This document shows, piece after piece, positions 1-9,749 of a stretch of 64,000 bases of DNA (position 1 is its first letter; every line of letters starts with the position of its first letter). The notes under the pieces are model-generated. The model saw only the letters and a list, made by a program, of their open reading frames with translations. It was not told where the DNA came from and did no database searches. Source of the DNA: Gremmenia infestans (Eukaryota > Ascomycota > Leotiomycetes > Helotiales > Hamatocanthoscyphaceae); the NCBI GenBank assembly GCA_032629725.1, contig JAFEVB010000008.1:1860001-1924000 (forward strand), in the 5' to 3' direction. Both the position numbers and the translations under genes were made by a program.

Positions 1-33
1 GACGGGTAAAAGTATCAAGGTAGGTCGAATAGA

Positions 34-2013
34 TCAAACTTCCTTGATGTTGACCACGTCGCCATAGGCATCGAGACCACGTCGTTTCTTCTGTATAGAT
101 TTCTTGACTGGACTTCTCGAGTTGAATATTTCGTCCAACTCCTCGAGCTGAATGAAGCCAGTTTTTTAGTATTCATTTTTCATAGAAAGAAAGGGGGATA
201 AGAGAGGTTCTTACTGTTCGGTTCTTGGTTTCTGGGATGAAGAAATAGACTACGGTGGCTTGGATACCGCACCAGATGGTAAAGATAATGTAAGTATGCC
301 ATCCGATCTTCTGAAGTGACACAGGCCATGCGAATTGGTTCAACATTCCAGCTGTCTTCGAATTAGAGGAGAGTCTGTGCCGGTGGGGATTGTGACTTAC
401 CGGCAGCAACTGCGAAACCAGAGAATCCCATACCCTTTGCCCTCATCTCGAAGGACAAGACTTCGACGGGATACAAAGCTTGAAGTGGGGTGAAACCAAC
501 AGAATAGACTGCTCCAAAGATGAATATGAAAGCAAGGGAGGCGGCTCCAGCTGTCTTGTTCGTGCCGTATACCTTGATAGTTGGATCGGCGCTTGGATCC
601 AGGGGGGGGATTGATTTTGTGTAAATTGCTGTCGAAATTGTGACCGCAAGCCAAACAACACAGCAACCAATGTTTGAAAAGAGGAGTAAAGGCCGGCGAC
701 CAACACGGTCGACCAAGTTTGCACCCAGTAAAGCAAAAAGGAATTGTTGGCAGGCGTTGATCAGGGTGATGTTTGCTTGGCCGACGTTGCTATGAATACC
801 TACAGTGTCTAAGACTTTGCCGAGGAAATACGATAGTACGGCTATCGTCATTAGTACAGTTCGGGTTACAACTCATCGGGGTTGACATACCATTGCCTGC
901 CCATTGACCAAAAATTGTGATGCAGACGTTGCAGAAAAGGCGATAGCAAGTTGACCTGTTTTTGAATAGCGCTCGATAATCCCACCATCGTTTATCGGCA
1001 CCATCCATCTCGAGGAGTTCCTCGTATTCATTCAGTTGAAGAGTGACCCACTCGCTCTCTGGGTTGCCCTCGCCGTGAAATTTGGTGAGCATAGCCTTAG
1101 CTTGGGCTTTCTTGTTGTTGACATACAGCCACCTCGGAGACTCGGGTAGGAAATAAGCCAAGAGGAAGATAAAACTTGAGAACATGAGTTGGATCCAGAT
1201 CACCAGACGCCAAGATAAGTTTCCACCTGCATTGAGGCCTCCGCGCGCGACTCCAGAAGCGATAATAGCTCCAGTAAACCTGATATTATATAAATACTAG
1301 TATTCGCAGATGTATCGAGCATTGCTTACCAAAAGCAGTTGAAGACGGCCGTCACAAGACCACGGTAGGCCGGATGTGAAACCTCAACAACATACATGGG
1401 GCCAGCTGCGGAAGCAATGTTGACCCCAAAACCTAATAGAAAGCGACCTCCCATAAACTGTTTCGTCCCATTGGCTTGAGTCGCTACTCCCTGGATGATT
1501 GTTCCGAGAATAACCAAGAAACACCCGAGCCACATTCCAAATCTCCGTCCATAGGCATCGGCGGCAGGTCCAACGAATGGCAAAGAGACAACACCGCCAA
1601 TTTGGTACATGGCAGTAACAAGCCCAGCCCAGATACCCGCATTTTCGCCATGATAGTATTCCAGGAACCAATGGTTTTCCAACAGGTTATTGATTAGGGA
1701 CCCATCGTATCCATTCATCGTCGCGCAGAAAAAGCCGATGAAGCAGGCCGTGTAGAGTTGCATTGTTGCAAAGGTAAATGGCTTTGGAGGCTCCTTGAGC
1801 ATCGCCTCGTTAAACGCTTCATTTCCGTTGATAATTTTGATCTCGACTTCGTCATGTTTCTCGGGATATTTCTAAGTCATGTTAGCCTGATGAAAGACAA
1901 ATATCAAGTCGAGAGGAAGGAGATATTCCTACCTCATCATGCCCTGCCGGCGGCCAGTCATTGACTACTTCCTGAGGCTCGTGGTGACGGTGCGTTGAAC
2001 TATGGTCAGACAT
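34..2013 (-). CDS. MFS sugar porter (lactose permease / hexose transporter type)
   Basis: Plasma-membrane sugar:proton symporter of the fungal sugar-porter MFS family. The first exon starts at ATG 2011-2013 (MSDHSSTHRHHEPQEVVNDW) and is followed by a short intron. The body carries the family signatures: GRRFGMWLGC after TM2, PESPRWLYV in the central loop, RVGRRPLLLFSN, and PETKNRT-LEELDEIF at the end of TM12. The intron before the last exon splits that motif. The ITIFGQWAGNG segment resembles LAC12-like lactose permeases. I see about five introns with GT-AG ends, near 1875-1930, 1276-1325, 845-890, 357-402 and 162-212. The stop is at 34-36. The reading frame is intact across all exons. The substrate cannot be fixed from sequence. 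No other sugar-use gene lies nearby. Confidence 0.9.
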
Positions 2014-4396
2014 CTTAGTCAAAGTATTCAAGCTACAATTCCGACCTTGAAAATTATTGATAGTCCAAAAAGAATGTGATATCTGGAGAAACTGGGAACT
2101 TGCGTAGGCAAGTCTTTATGTATGGCACGTATGTAAGATTGACCCTGTCCATAACACTTTCCCTCGAAATGATTCCAACATCGTATAGCCGAACCGCGAG
2201 CAACGTCTAGCAAGAGTTTCTCCTCGTCTCCACTATCCCCGGACTTTCGGCCAGAATCCCCATCTAGGACCTCCTACCAACAGCATAAGCTCCCATAGCA
2301 AGCTATTGGGTATAAATTGGGAATTGACGAATGGCTGTTGGTAATTGCCAAGTAACCGTGTAGGAGACTGTGCCACAAACGACATGGGGCCCCGGATGCC
2401 AACCGAAAATATATGCAGTTCTTGTTGATATATATTGAGTGGCGTTGTTTTCTTTTGATTTTGCCTCTTTTCGGTAGTGTTTTCGAGCGGAGGGTAAGGA
2501 CCGGAAACCGAAACGAGTATGTGGCCCTGAGGCCAATCCTGGACACTTGAATAGATTCCTCTATTCAGATGGAAATAAGCCATAGGCCCACCTGGACTTT
2601 CCTAAATTCTCTGGCGCTGGAACTATGAATCCCTTCCCTCGGGAGGGTTGTGGGTCTGGGGACCCCGTACCCCGCGTTACATGGTTCTGGGTAAAGTCGG
2701 TCTTAATCTCGTCGTCTGTCCTTTTTCGGCCAACAGAGACAATCCTACAGCACGCAACGGAAAATGGTCTGAGGTAGTTGAACCATATATGAAACGGCAC
2801 AATATAAGAGATCGTCGTTCAAGAGCATAAATCTTCTCCGCAGATGATTTCCATAGTCTCATGCCATTCTACTTCGCATTTTCTTCATTGATCATCACGT
2901 GGTCGGGACTTCATCGAATCAAGTGAAAAACCTGTGCCGTCAGGACAACCTATTAAGGATCCGAGCCGAAGTAGTTCAGCCTGCCATTAATAATTGACCC
3001 GCCGACGTGGCCATCCAAACTTCTTCTTGAGGGCTCCATTGGGTTCCAGCCATTGTTTGCATACGGAGGAAGCTCTTACATCGCGCTTTGTGTGCGGAGT
3101 ACAGGTAGGTATTTGATAATCGCGACACCATAAGAAGGGAAATTGATGTCTGCTTGTCGCCTGAGAAGAACAGAGGACTGTTTTCTCGACACGGTGCGCT
3201 TAGTGTCCTAGGATGGGCACAGTAAGCATATCGTGCCAGTGCCAGTGCCAGGTATATTATTGCTGCGGCGAAGATAGACAAAACAATTATGGCAAGTTGA
3301 AAAGGATGAATAGTGTTCAATAACCAGTGGCTGGTTAGATACACGGGCTAGTTCGGAAATCGGAGTTCAGAATGGCACCACGTGCTGTGTTGCTTTTATC
3401 CGAATGTTAACTTCCTCGATTTCAACCTCCTCCTACATTTTTACAACCCTAGAAGTTTCACAGATACATTGCACATTTGAGGCAAATAAAAGATAAATAC
3501 AGAATTTTTTGATATTTCACCTGTTTCAATATCACACAAATGCAGTTTGGCTCACGTAAAACCGCCGAATTCCATTGCTTGCATCATGTCACCTGCTAAA
3601 CAATTGGCATCTCCTTCGCCGGTCATCAGTCTTCAATGTCCAGAAATTTTACATCTTCCCTGCAGCAGTAGTCCTCTCCCTCATTTACAGTTTGTACCAG
3701 AATCCGAAAGCCAACTTGGCCTGTATGAGTATTGGTGCAATTGATACTGTTCGTACCGGAGGTACACCACCGAGATTGAGGTGTACGAGTACAAGCTTCG
3801 CATATGGATAATAATAAACCTTTAAAAGAAACTCTCCTCGTTCGATGTCTTGTTTTTTCCCGTGACCAGGGACTTACTCGTATCGCCCAGAAGTCTGAAA
3901 CTGTGGGGCAAATGCTAGGTACGAGGTATTGTGTATAACTGGTCTCAACCCTGGGTTGACCCTCTTTATCCTATAGTGGAGCGTGAATGATTTGAGTTTC
4001 CCAAGTGCCCTGTCGACTTCCTTGTAAGATCCTTGTGAGGATCATAGTTGCAGCCAATAGAACCTTGTAGTTTCCGACTTCTAGGCGATAGGAATACTCC
4101 GTACTGTATGATTGGATTTGGAGATCTCACACTTGAGATCTCACCGCCACGTGTACACGTGGTGCTAAGAATACATCTCCGGGGTCAGCTTACAAGAGAG
4201 GTTAGACGGTCGTCCATCTTAGGAAAGCTATCTCTTGATCTTGTTTCGCTGTTAATAATCGGGAATTATGGGGTCAGCCTCAATTTCTTTCTTCGACTTC
4301 TTACTGCATTTAGCTGCGGCGACGCCGGCGACGCCTGCGAGCGATTCACAAAACAGTGCGATCATCTTTTTTGTCGCCGGCGAGTGATTCAATGAA
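2014..4396. other. Intergenic region, no supported gene
   Basis: About 2.4 kb between the sugar permease promoter and the transposon at 4397. It has only short overlapping open frames without family resemblance or a consistent exon pattern. One minus-strand frame at 2976-3344 begins with a hydrophobic segment and could be the decayed N-terminus of a membrane protein, but nothing downstream supports it. Confidence 0.6.
4347..4368. repeat. Left copy of 22-bp direct repeat flanking the MITE
   Basis: CACAAAACAGTGCGATCATC followed by TT. The same sequence with two mismatches recurs at 5029-5050, just beyond the other end of the transposon. The pair lies outside the 9-bp target duplication, so insertion of the inner element alone does not explain it. 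Confidence 0.7.
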
Positions 4397-5014
4397 CGGT
4401 TATTTACTAATTCCATATTGTTTCAAATTTAAATTACTCGATCCATATTGTTTAATGCATATATTACTTGATCCATACACTTTGTTTTTTTTTACTAAAA
4501 TTTGCATACCTACTACTAGTAGTAGAAGCTTATAACTTTATATAACTTCTAGGATATTAGTATACTAGCATATAGCTATAATAAATGCTTATATGCCCTA
4601 TTAGGATATGTATATCACGTAAACCATATAATCTTAGCCCTAATAACTAAGTATTATTAAGACCTTTCACTTTATTACTATAACCTTAGCATTTACACCT
4701 ATAAATGCAATAATAAAACTATAGATTACTAGGCTAGATAAATAAATTATATACATAGATAGGATCACGTGATATATAATATATATAATATATATGTTCT
4801 AATACTTCTAGCTTATTATTACCCTCTTTAATTTTATATCTAGGACTTTATTACTAGTAGATAATAGTATAGCATTATGCTAGCGCTATTTCTAAGTATA
4901 ATAGAGCAAGCTACTAGTAGAAACTAAAAAGTGTATGGATTGAGTAATAAGAGCATTAAACAATATGGATCGAGTAATTAAAATTTAAAACAATATGGAT
5001 TTAGTAAATAACCG
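4397..5014. mobile_element. Non-autonomous DNA transposon (Mutator-like MITE)
   Basis: An AT-rich element of about 618 bp. Its first ~90 bases (from CGGTTATTTACTAA, 4397) recur as a reverse complement at the other end (about 4925-5014) with only a handful of mismatches. The ends also contain internal sub-repeats of the form GATCCATATTGTTT. The element is flanked by a perfect 9-bp direct duplication, TTCAATGAA, at 4388-4396 and 5015-5023. Long inverted ends plus 9-bp target duplications are the hallmark of Mutator-like (MULE) elements. There is no coding capacity inside, so it would need a transposase in trans. It lies about 180 bp upstream of the next gene and could affect its promoter. Confidence 0.8.
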
Positions 5015-5028
5015 TTCAATGAATGATG

Positions 5029-5050
5029 CACAAAACAGGGCGATCACCTT
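5029..5050. repeat. Right copy of 22-bp direct repeat flanking the MITE
   Basis: CACAAAACAGGGCGATCACC followed by TT, matching 4347-4368 at 20 of 22 positions. It sits 6 bp beyond the right-hand target-site duplication. Confidence 0.7.
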
Positions 5051-5194
5051 ACCGCTACCCTCAATATTAATTACCATCTGTTCACTTTCGTTCGTACATT
5101 ATAAAAGAAGTTCCTCCATCCTACAAGTAATTCTCAATCTGCATGCATCACTCTCTTTAAAATCGTTTCATCATTGCAACAACTTCGATTCGCC

Positions 5195-6241
5195 ATGCAG
5201 TATCTAACTTTCAGCACCATTGTTTCCTTTTTCACTATCATCTCACTTGCCGCCTGTACTGCGCAGCTCCCGTTACCTTCTACACTCGTTCATCAATTCC
5301 CAACTGGCACCTATGTTGAGAACCTCCGAGCCCGTCAAAATGGTCAGCTACTTGTTACACTTGTAGCGCCATCTCCCAACGTTTACCTCATCGACCCTGT
5401 TCTTTCTCCAATTAGTCCCACATCAAACTTCACTGCAACATTAGTGCACAGCTTTCCCTCCGCCGGCTTGCTCGGTATTACTGAAGTCCAGCCCGATCAG
5501 TTTTACGTTGCCGCGGGCAACTTCTCCCTCGCAACATTAGATCTGGGTGCCGGAACTTGGGGCGTCTGGTCTCTCGATCTTCGAAGCTACGACCCGATTT
5601 CAAACACCGGGGCGGTCGTCAAGGAAGTAGCCCCCCTTCCCAGCGTTGCTTTCTTGAATGGAATGGACACTCTAGATGTCGCCGCAAATCTAATTGTCGT
5701 CGCGGACTCGGTGAAGGGGGAAATTGTGATAGTGGATGTGGAGACTGGAGATAGTAGAGTCCTTGTGAGCGATGCAGTGTTGGCTCCTCCAGCGGGTGCT
5801 TCGGGATTGGGAATCAACGGACTGAAAGTGCTCAAGAGGGGTGACACGATATATCTCTACTTCAGTACACAAGCTACAGCACTTTTTGGTCGCATCCCAG
5901 TCTCTATATGCGCAAGTCATACCGTTGGGCCAGTGGAGATCCTGTCAAACGGCACAGTCATGGATGACTTTGTTCTGGATGAAGAAAGAGGTGTCGCTTT
6001 CATGTCGGGATTCACGAATACACTCCTTTCAATGCCTCTAGATGGAGGTGAGCTGACTACGCTCTTGGGCGGGCTCGACGAGACTGTTGTTGCGGGACCT
6101 ACGAGTGCTACACTTGGAAGGGGACTTTTGGATAAAGATTCGGTATATGTTACCACCAATGGAGGACTTCTAGCACCTATCAACGGATCTTACGTTGAAG
6201 GAGGCAAGGTTTTGTCTGTTGACATATCTGGTTATTGTTGA
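5195..6241 (+). CDS. Secreted six-bladed beta-propeller (SMP-30/gluconolactonase-like) protein
   Basis: A single-exon protein of 348 residues. I chose ATG 5195 (MQYLTFSTIVSFFTIISLAA) because it opens directly on a signal peptide with likely cleavage after CTA. The mature part resembles the fungal family annotated as SMP-30/gluconolactonase/LRE-like, TolB-type six-bladed propellers. Repeated blade motifs include YVAAGNFSLATLDLG, NLIVVADSVKGEIVIVDVETG, TIYLYFSTQATALFGRIPV and VYVTTNGGLLAPING. Family members are usually secreted and occur near secondary-metabolite genes, where they may act as lactonases or ligand-binding proteins; activity here is not proven. The nearest upstream feature is the MITE, which ends 180 bp before the ATG. 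No frame damage is visible. Confidence 0.85.
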   Translation: MQYLTFSTIVSFFTIISLAACTAQLPLPSTLVHQFPTGTYVENLRARQNGQLLVTLVAPSPNVYLIDPVLSPISPTSNFTATLVHSFPSAGLLGITEVQPDQFYVAAGNFSLATLDLGAGTWGVWSLDLRSYDPISNTGAVVKEVAPLPSVAFLNGMDTLDVAANLIVVADSVKGEIVIVDVETGDSRVLVSDAVLAPPAGASGLGINGLKVLKRGDTIYLYFSTQATALFGRIPVSICASHTVGPVEILSNGTVMDDFVLDEERGVAFMSGFTNTLLSMPLDGGELTTLLGGLDETVVAGPTSATLGRGLLDKDSVYVTTNGGLLAPINGSYVEGGKVLSVDISGYC

Positions 6242-6571
6242 GGGGCGCTTGAGCTTCTAGACTCTGAATCTTCAATTCATCGATCGTCTTCGGACTTTCG
6301 AATTCTCCGCATCTGTTGTGGTCACTGCGATGTCGAATTTCGCTTTTAACCTCGGGTCGATCACGTTCCGAATACGCATTATTTTCTCCGTGACTGGGGC
6401 TACATTCTGGGGTGTCTAGCTCCACTCCGCTTTGGTTCCTCATCTCGCCTGTAACTACGCTTTTAACACATAAGAATAATAAATACTTTCTTCTGCTACA
6501 GTGTGCGATCAAACACTATGTAGCACATCTCGATCATTCCTACCTAAGCCAAGGATGTGCTAGACGGTAGA

Positions 6572-7653
6572 TTACTTCCTCCGGTTTCTCCACTTCGTGT
6601 TTCCCTTCTCGTTAATGCTCACTTCCTTCATTTCTCCCACGTCCCCACCATCCGCACTTCCCGAAGTCTCCAATGTGTCCATGGCCTTAGGACGTGTCTT
6701 TAGACCTAACATCTGTTGTAGAATTTGTCGAGTCGGGTCTTTGTTTTTTCTTCCTCCTTGACGCCCCTTCTTTTCTATGTTGACTTCTTCAAATCTCTTG
6801 CTTTCAAGGGATAAGCCCCCTAAAAACTAAATAATGGAGGAATGGAAGAATGATCTGCAGAACCCATCCAGCCCCACAGCCTCCCAGATTTTATGTCTTG
6901 GTGGAGTCATGGGGAAAGAGGCCGCTCGAAAGTGAATGCACCGATGAATGAATGGGTTGGCATTCTTGGTCTTTGGAGTGAAAACCAGTGAATCGCATAG
7001 AGAAGGGACCGGGAGTCGAGACACCTGTCGAGAAGCCATTATGATAAGAATACGTGTTTTTCGACGAGATAGGTGCTTCGTCGGTCATTTGTTGCATTTA
7101 TTGCTCTAGACTCTAAATGTGGATTTCTCGAGAATCATTTGTCTCCGTGGGATTTATGCAGGTCTCATGTGGGAAGTTTCAAAATTGAAGAACTCATTGC
7201 TTTCATCTGGAAACATAGTTGATCATCGCTTTTCTCCTGCTTGAAATGCTTTCGAAGCTTTGTCGTCTTCATTTGCCCATTCCAACTTCCTACCAACCCG
7301 CCTCTTCTTCAGCATTCTTCTTGCAGCTTCACCATACCATGCCGTATGTATGGCTTCCGGTGCTATATCTTTCTGTAGTCCAAGTCCTTCCTCTAGCTCC
7401 TTCTTCCATTGCTTGCCCTCTTCGACACTCTTAGAACTCCTGGCGATCAGTTTGCTCTCTGTCCCGTCCATCCCCTCTCCCTGCTGGTCTCCCCGCATCT
7501 GAACCCCGACGTTTGTCGAATTTGTCGTCCTTCCCATCTTGCTTCGTCGTCTTCAAGACCAGCCTCCGATATCCGGTAGTTTTCCAGTACCCTGTCCGTG
7601 CTTTCCCTTATATGTTCTTTCAGACATTCATTTTCATATGCGGTTACGCGCAT
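6572..7653 (-). other. Possible unrecognised minus-strand gene, Lys/Glu-rich, boundaries unclear
   Basis: Three open stretches on the minus strand look coding-like but cannot be joined with confidence. The first, from ATG 7653, encodes a charged helix (MRVTAYENECLKEHIRESTD). The second, in another frame to 7223, holds segments such as GKQWKKELEEGLGLQKDIAP and ARRMLKKRRVGRKLEWANED. The third, 6832-6572, follows a TTTTTAG acceptor-like site and ends KWRNRRK then stop (GRQGGRKNKDPTRQILQQML inside). The overlap of the first two frames suggests either an intron or a frameshift. I do not recognise the family. It may be a small nuclear/basic protein, a decayed gene or chance. Confidence 0.3.
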
Positions 7654-7659
7654 ATCCAA

Positions 7660-9749
7660 TTAAACCATTGTACCAACTACACACGTAATACATGCAGAGA
7701 ACCCCAACGATATCCTTATTAACATAAGGCGTGACACTTGAAATTGCGTCTGAGACGGCTGGATTGGGAGGGCGGCGGGGTGAGCAGTTCGTGCGGGAGG
7801 CGAGACGCAGGGTATAGATGACATGATTAGATCTTAGCGTTAAAATGTATTGCAAAAAGACATGATTCAAGTTCGTAGCCTTACTTCTTTTTTTCTTTGG
7901 GAGAATGTATTTAAAGAAGTTCATTCAGATATCGCTTTTAAGTAGAAAGTTTTGGAATGTGGTGGCTTCATGCGGGTCTCATAGCAAGAGTCACGGGAAT
8001 GTGATATGAGATCAGGATTCCCGAGAGTTAAATGGTGCTGTTCAAGTTTGAACGGTTTCAACTAGAGTTTCTATATTTTTTGAAGCTTGCCTTCGATAAT
8101 TTGTTATGTTAACATCCGCGATGCCCCTCTCTGCTCTTTGCACCCCCACTGGACTTTCGTTTCACTCGCATTGATTTAGGTGCCTGGATTTTTACGTGCC
8201 TTCTTGCGTATACCTGTCTCCTTTTACTGCGATTTTAATCCTGAAGGCCAACTGCTCATTCTGGTCCCTTGCACTTGCTCGATGCGACTTTCCGTTTTGA
8301 CTTTCTTGTTGCGTATTCATCTTTCCGCAGGCGCCTTTCTTTCATTCTGGCCTTTATTCATCCCTTGATCTATAAAACAAAATTAATGTTCAACAACGCG
8401 AGTATAAAGTTAGAAATCTTTAGACGTCCTTGTGGTCATGATTTAACTTTGGATTCGTTTCCTTTCTGTCCAGATTTTGGGTAATACTTAAGCTTTGCCG
8501 GCCCTTTCATGGGATATTGCAGGGTAGATAGACGACTTGTTGTCTTTTCTAAAGGAATGGTGAAACAGTCTTTTGGAACACTGTTGTATATGGAAGGAAT
8601 TGTGCAATGTAGAGTGATGTTCGGGGCCGCCACCCCTTGATTGGTAACTATCGCCTCCCTACCTTCGCAACATTTCCGTAGCCCATCTTCCCTAACGGTT
8701 GAAGTTGGACGCGGGCTTTCGGGATAAGGAAGGATTTCAGGTGGTGACACCTGACGTTTTTGTAACCCCCCCATATCTCAAAGGACGGACCTGCACGTTG
8801 TCGGAGATGATCGTTGCCCCAACTATCATTTCGCGTGTTAGGAATAGACCTCAACGGTTCAGCACCATTCAGCTGCCCCACCATTATGATAGCGAAGTGC
8901 TTTCTCATTATTGCGGATTGGCAGGATTCGATTGTGCGACCTTGTAGCAGTGGCTATTTAAGGGGTTGCGTTTAAGCGAGAACGCCAAATTGTACCCCTT
9001 TTCCTGCTTCCAGGACTCGTCGACGATTCGGCCTGCCCAGTTCTTTTACTAACACTAGTGTAACTACGGGAAGCTGTGGCTGATTATGCTTCTTTTTCAT
9101 TTGAAGGGTAAGCTTTCTGCTAAGCTTTTCATTTCCATCCTACAACCAAGTCAGCCCGGTCCGACGAGCACGGAGTGCCGGGAGTGGCCGGCGCACTTTA
9201 TCCATCTTGATTTTTGCTCACGAAAAGAATGAAAATAACCTTGTGCGGGGTAGAAGTAGATAAATGCCAGCTCATTTTGTCCTCCTAGCCGGCATCGAGG
9301 GGATGCATGTGCGGGATACCCAAATGAAAAGGGAATGTAACACTATAAAATCCTCCTTTCTCCTATACATTGCAGCTTCGTCTGAACCGTGTTACTTGAT
9401 CCTACGGTTTAATGTTTACATGAAGATGAGGCTATTTTCAACCCTTAATAGCTTTGTACTCGGGAAACCCGCAGGTGTAATGACGGGATTTTCAGCTCAT
9501 TATGCATAGTACATAGCAAATACGCCGACGTTTTAATGGGAGAAGCATATAAGATAGTAACTCAAACCCACCATTATTCCGTTTTGTTCTCATCATTCTT
9601 TTCGTTCGAGTCTAACCCCCCACATTCTTTCCAAGAGGTTTTATTGAACACTGTCACACTCTTTTTTCAGTTTTGTTTCTGATAACCCACGCTATTTTTA
9701 TATAGCAAGTTCAACACAGTCGCTATACTAGCTCATTGTTCAATTCGAT
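7660..9749. other. Intergenic region, no supported gene
   Basis: About 2.1 kb holding short frames on both strands without motifs. The last 150 bases before 9750 are pyrimidine-rich with CT tracts and a TATATAGC run near 9700. This fits a fungal core promoter and 5' leader of the downstream surface-protein gene. Confidence 0.5.

Noticed and set aside
2976..3344. 122-codon minus-strand frame with a hydrophobic start, resembling a P450 anchor
   Set aside because: No later P450 motifs or splice sites follow in any frame, and one hydrophobic segment is weak evidence.
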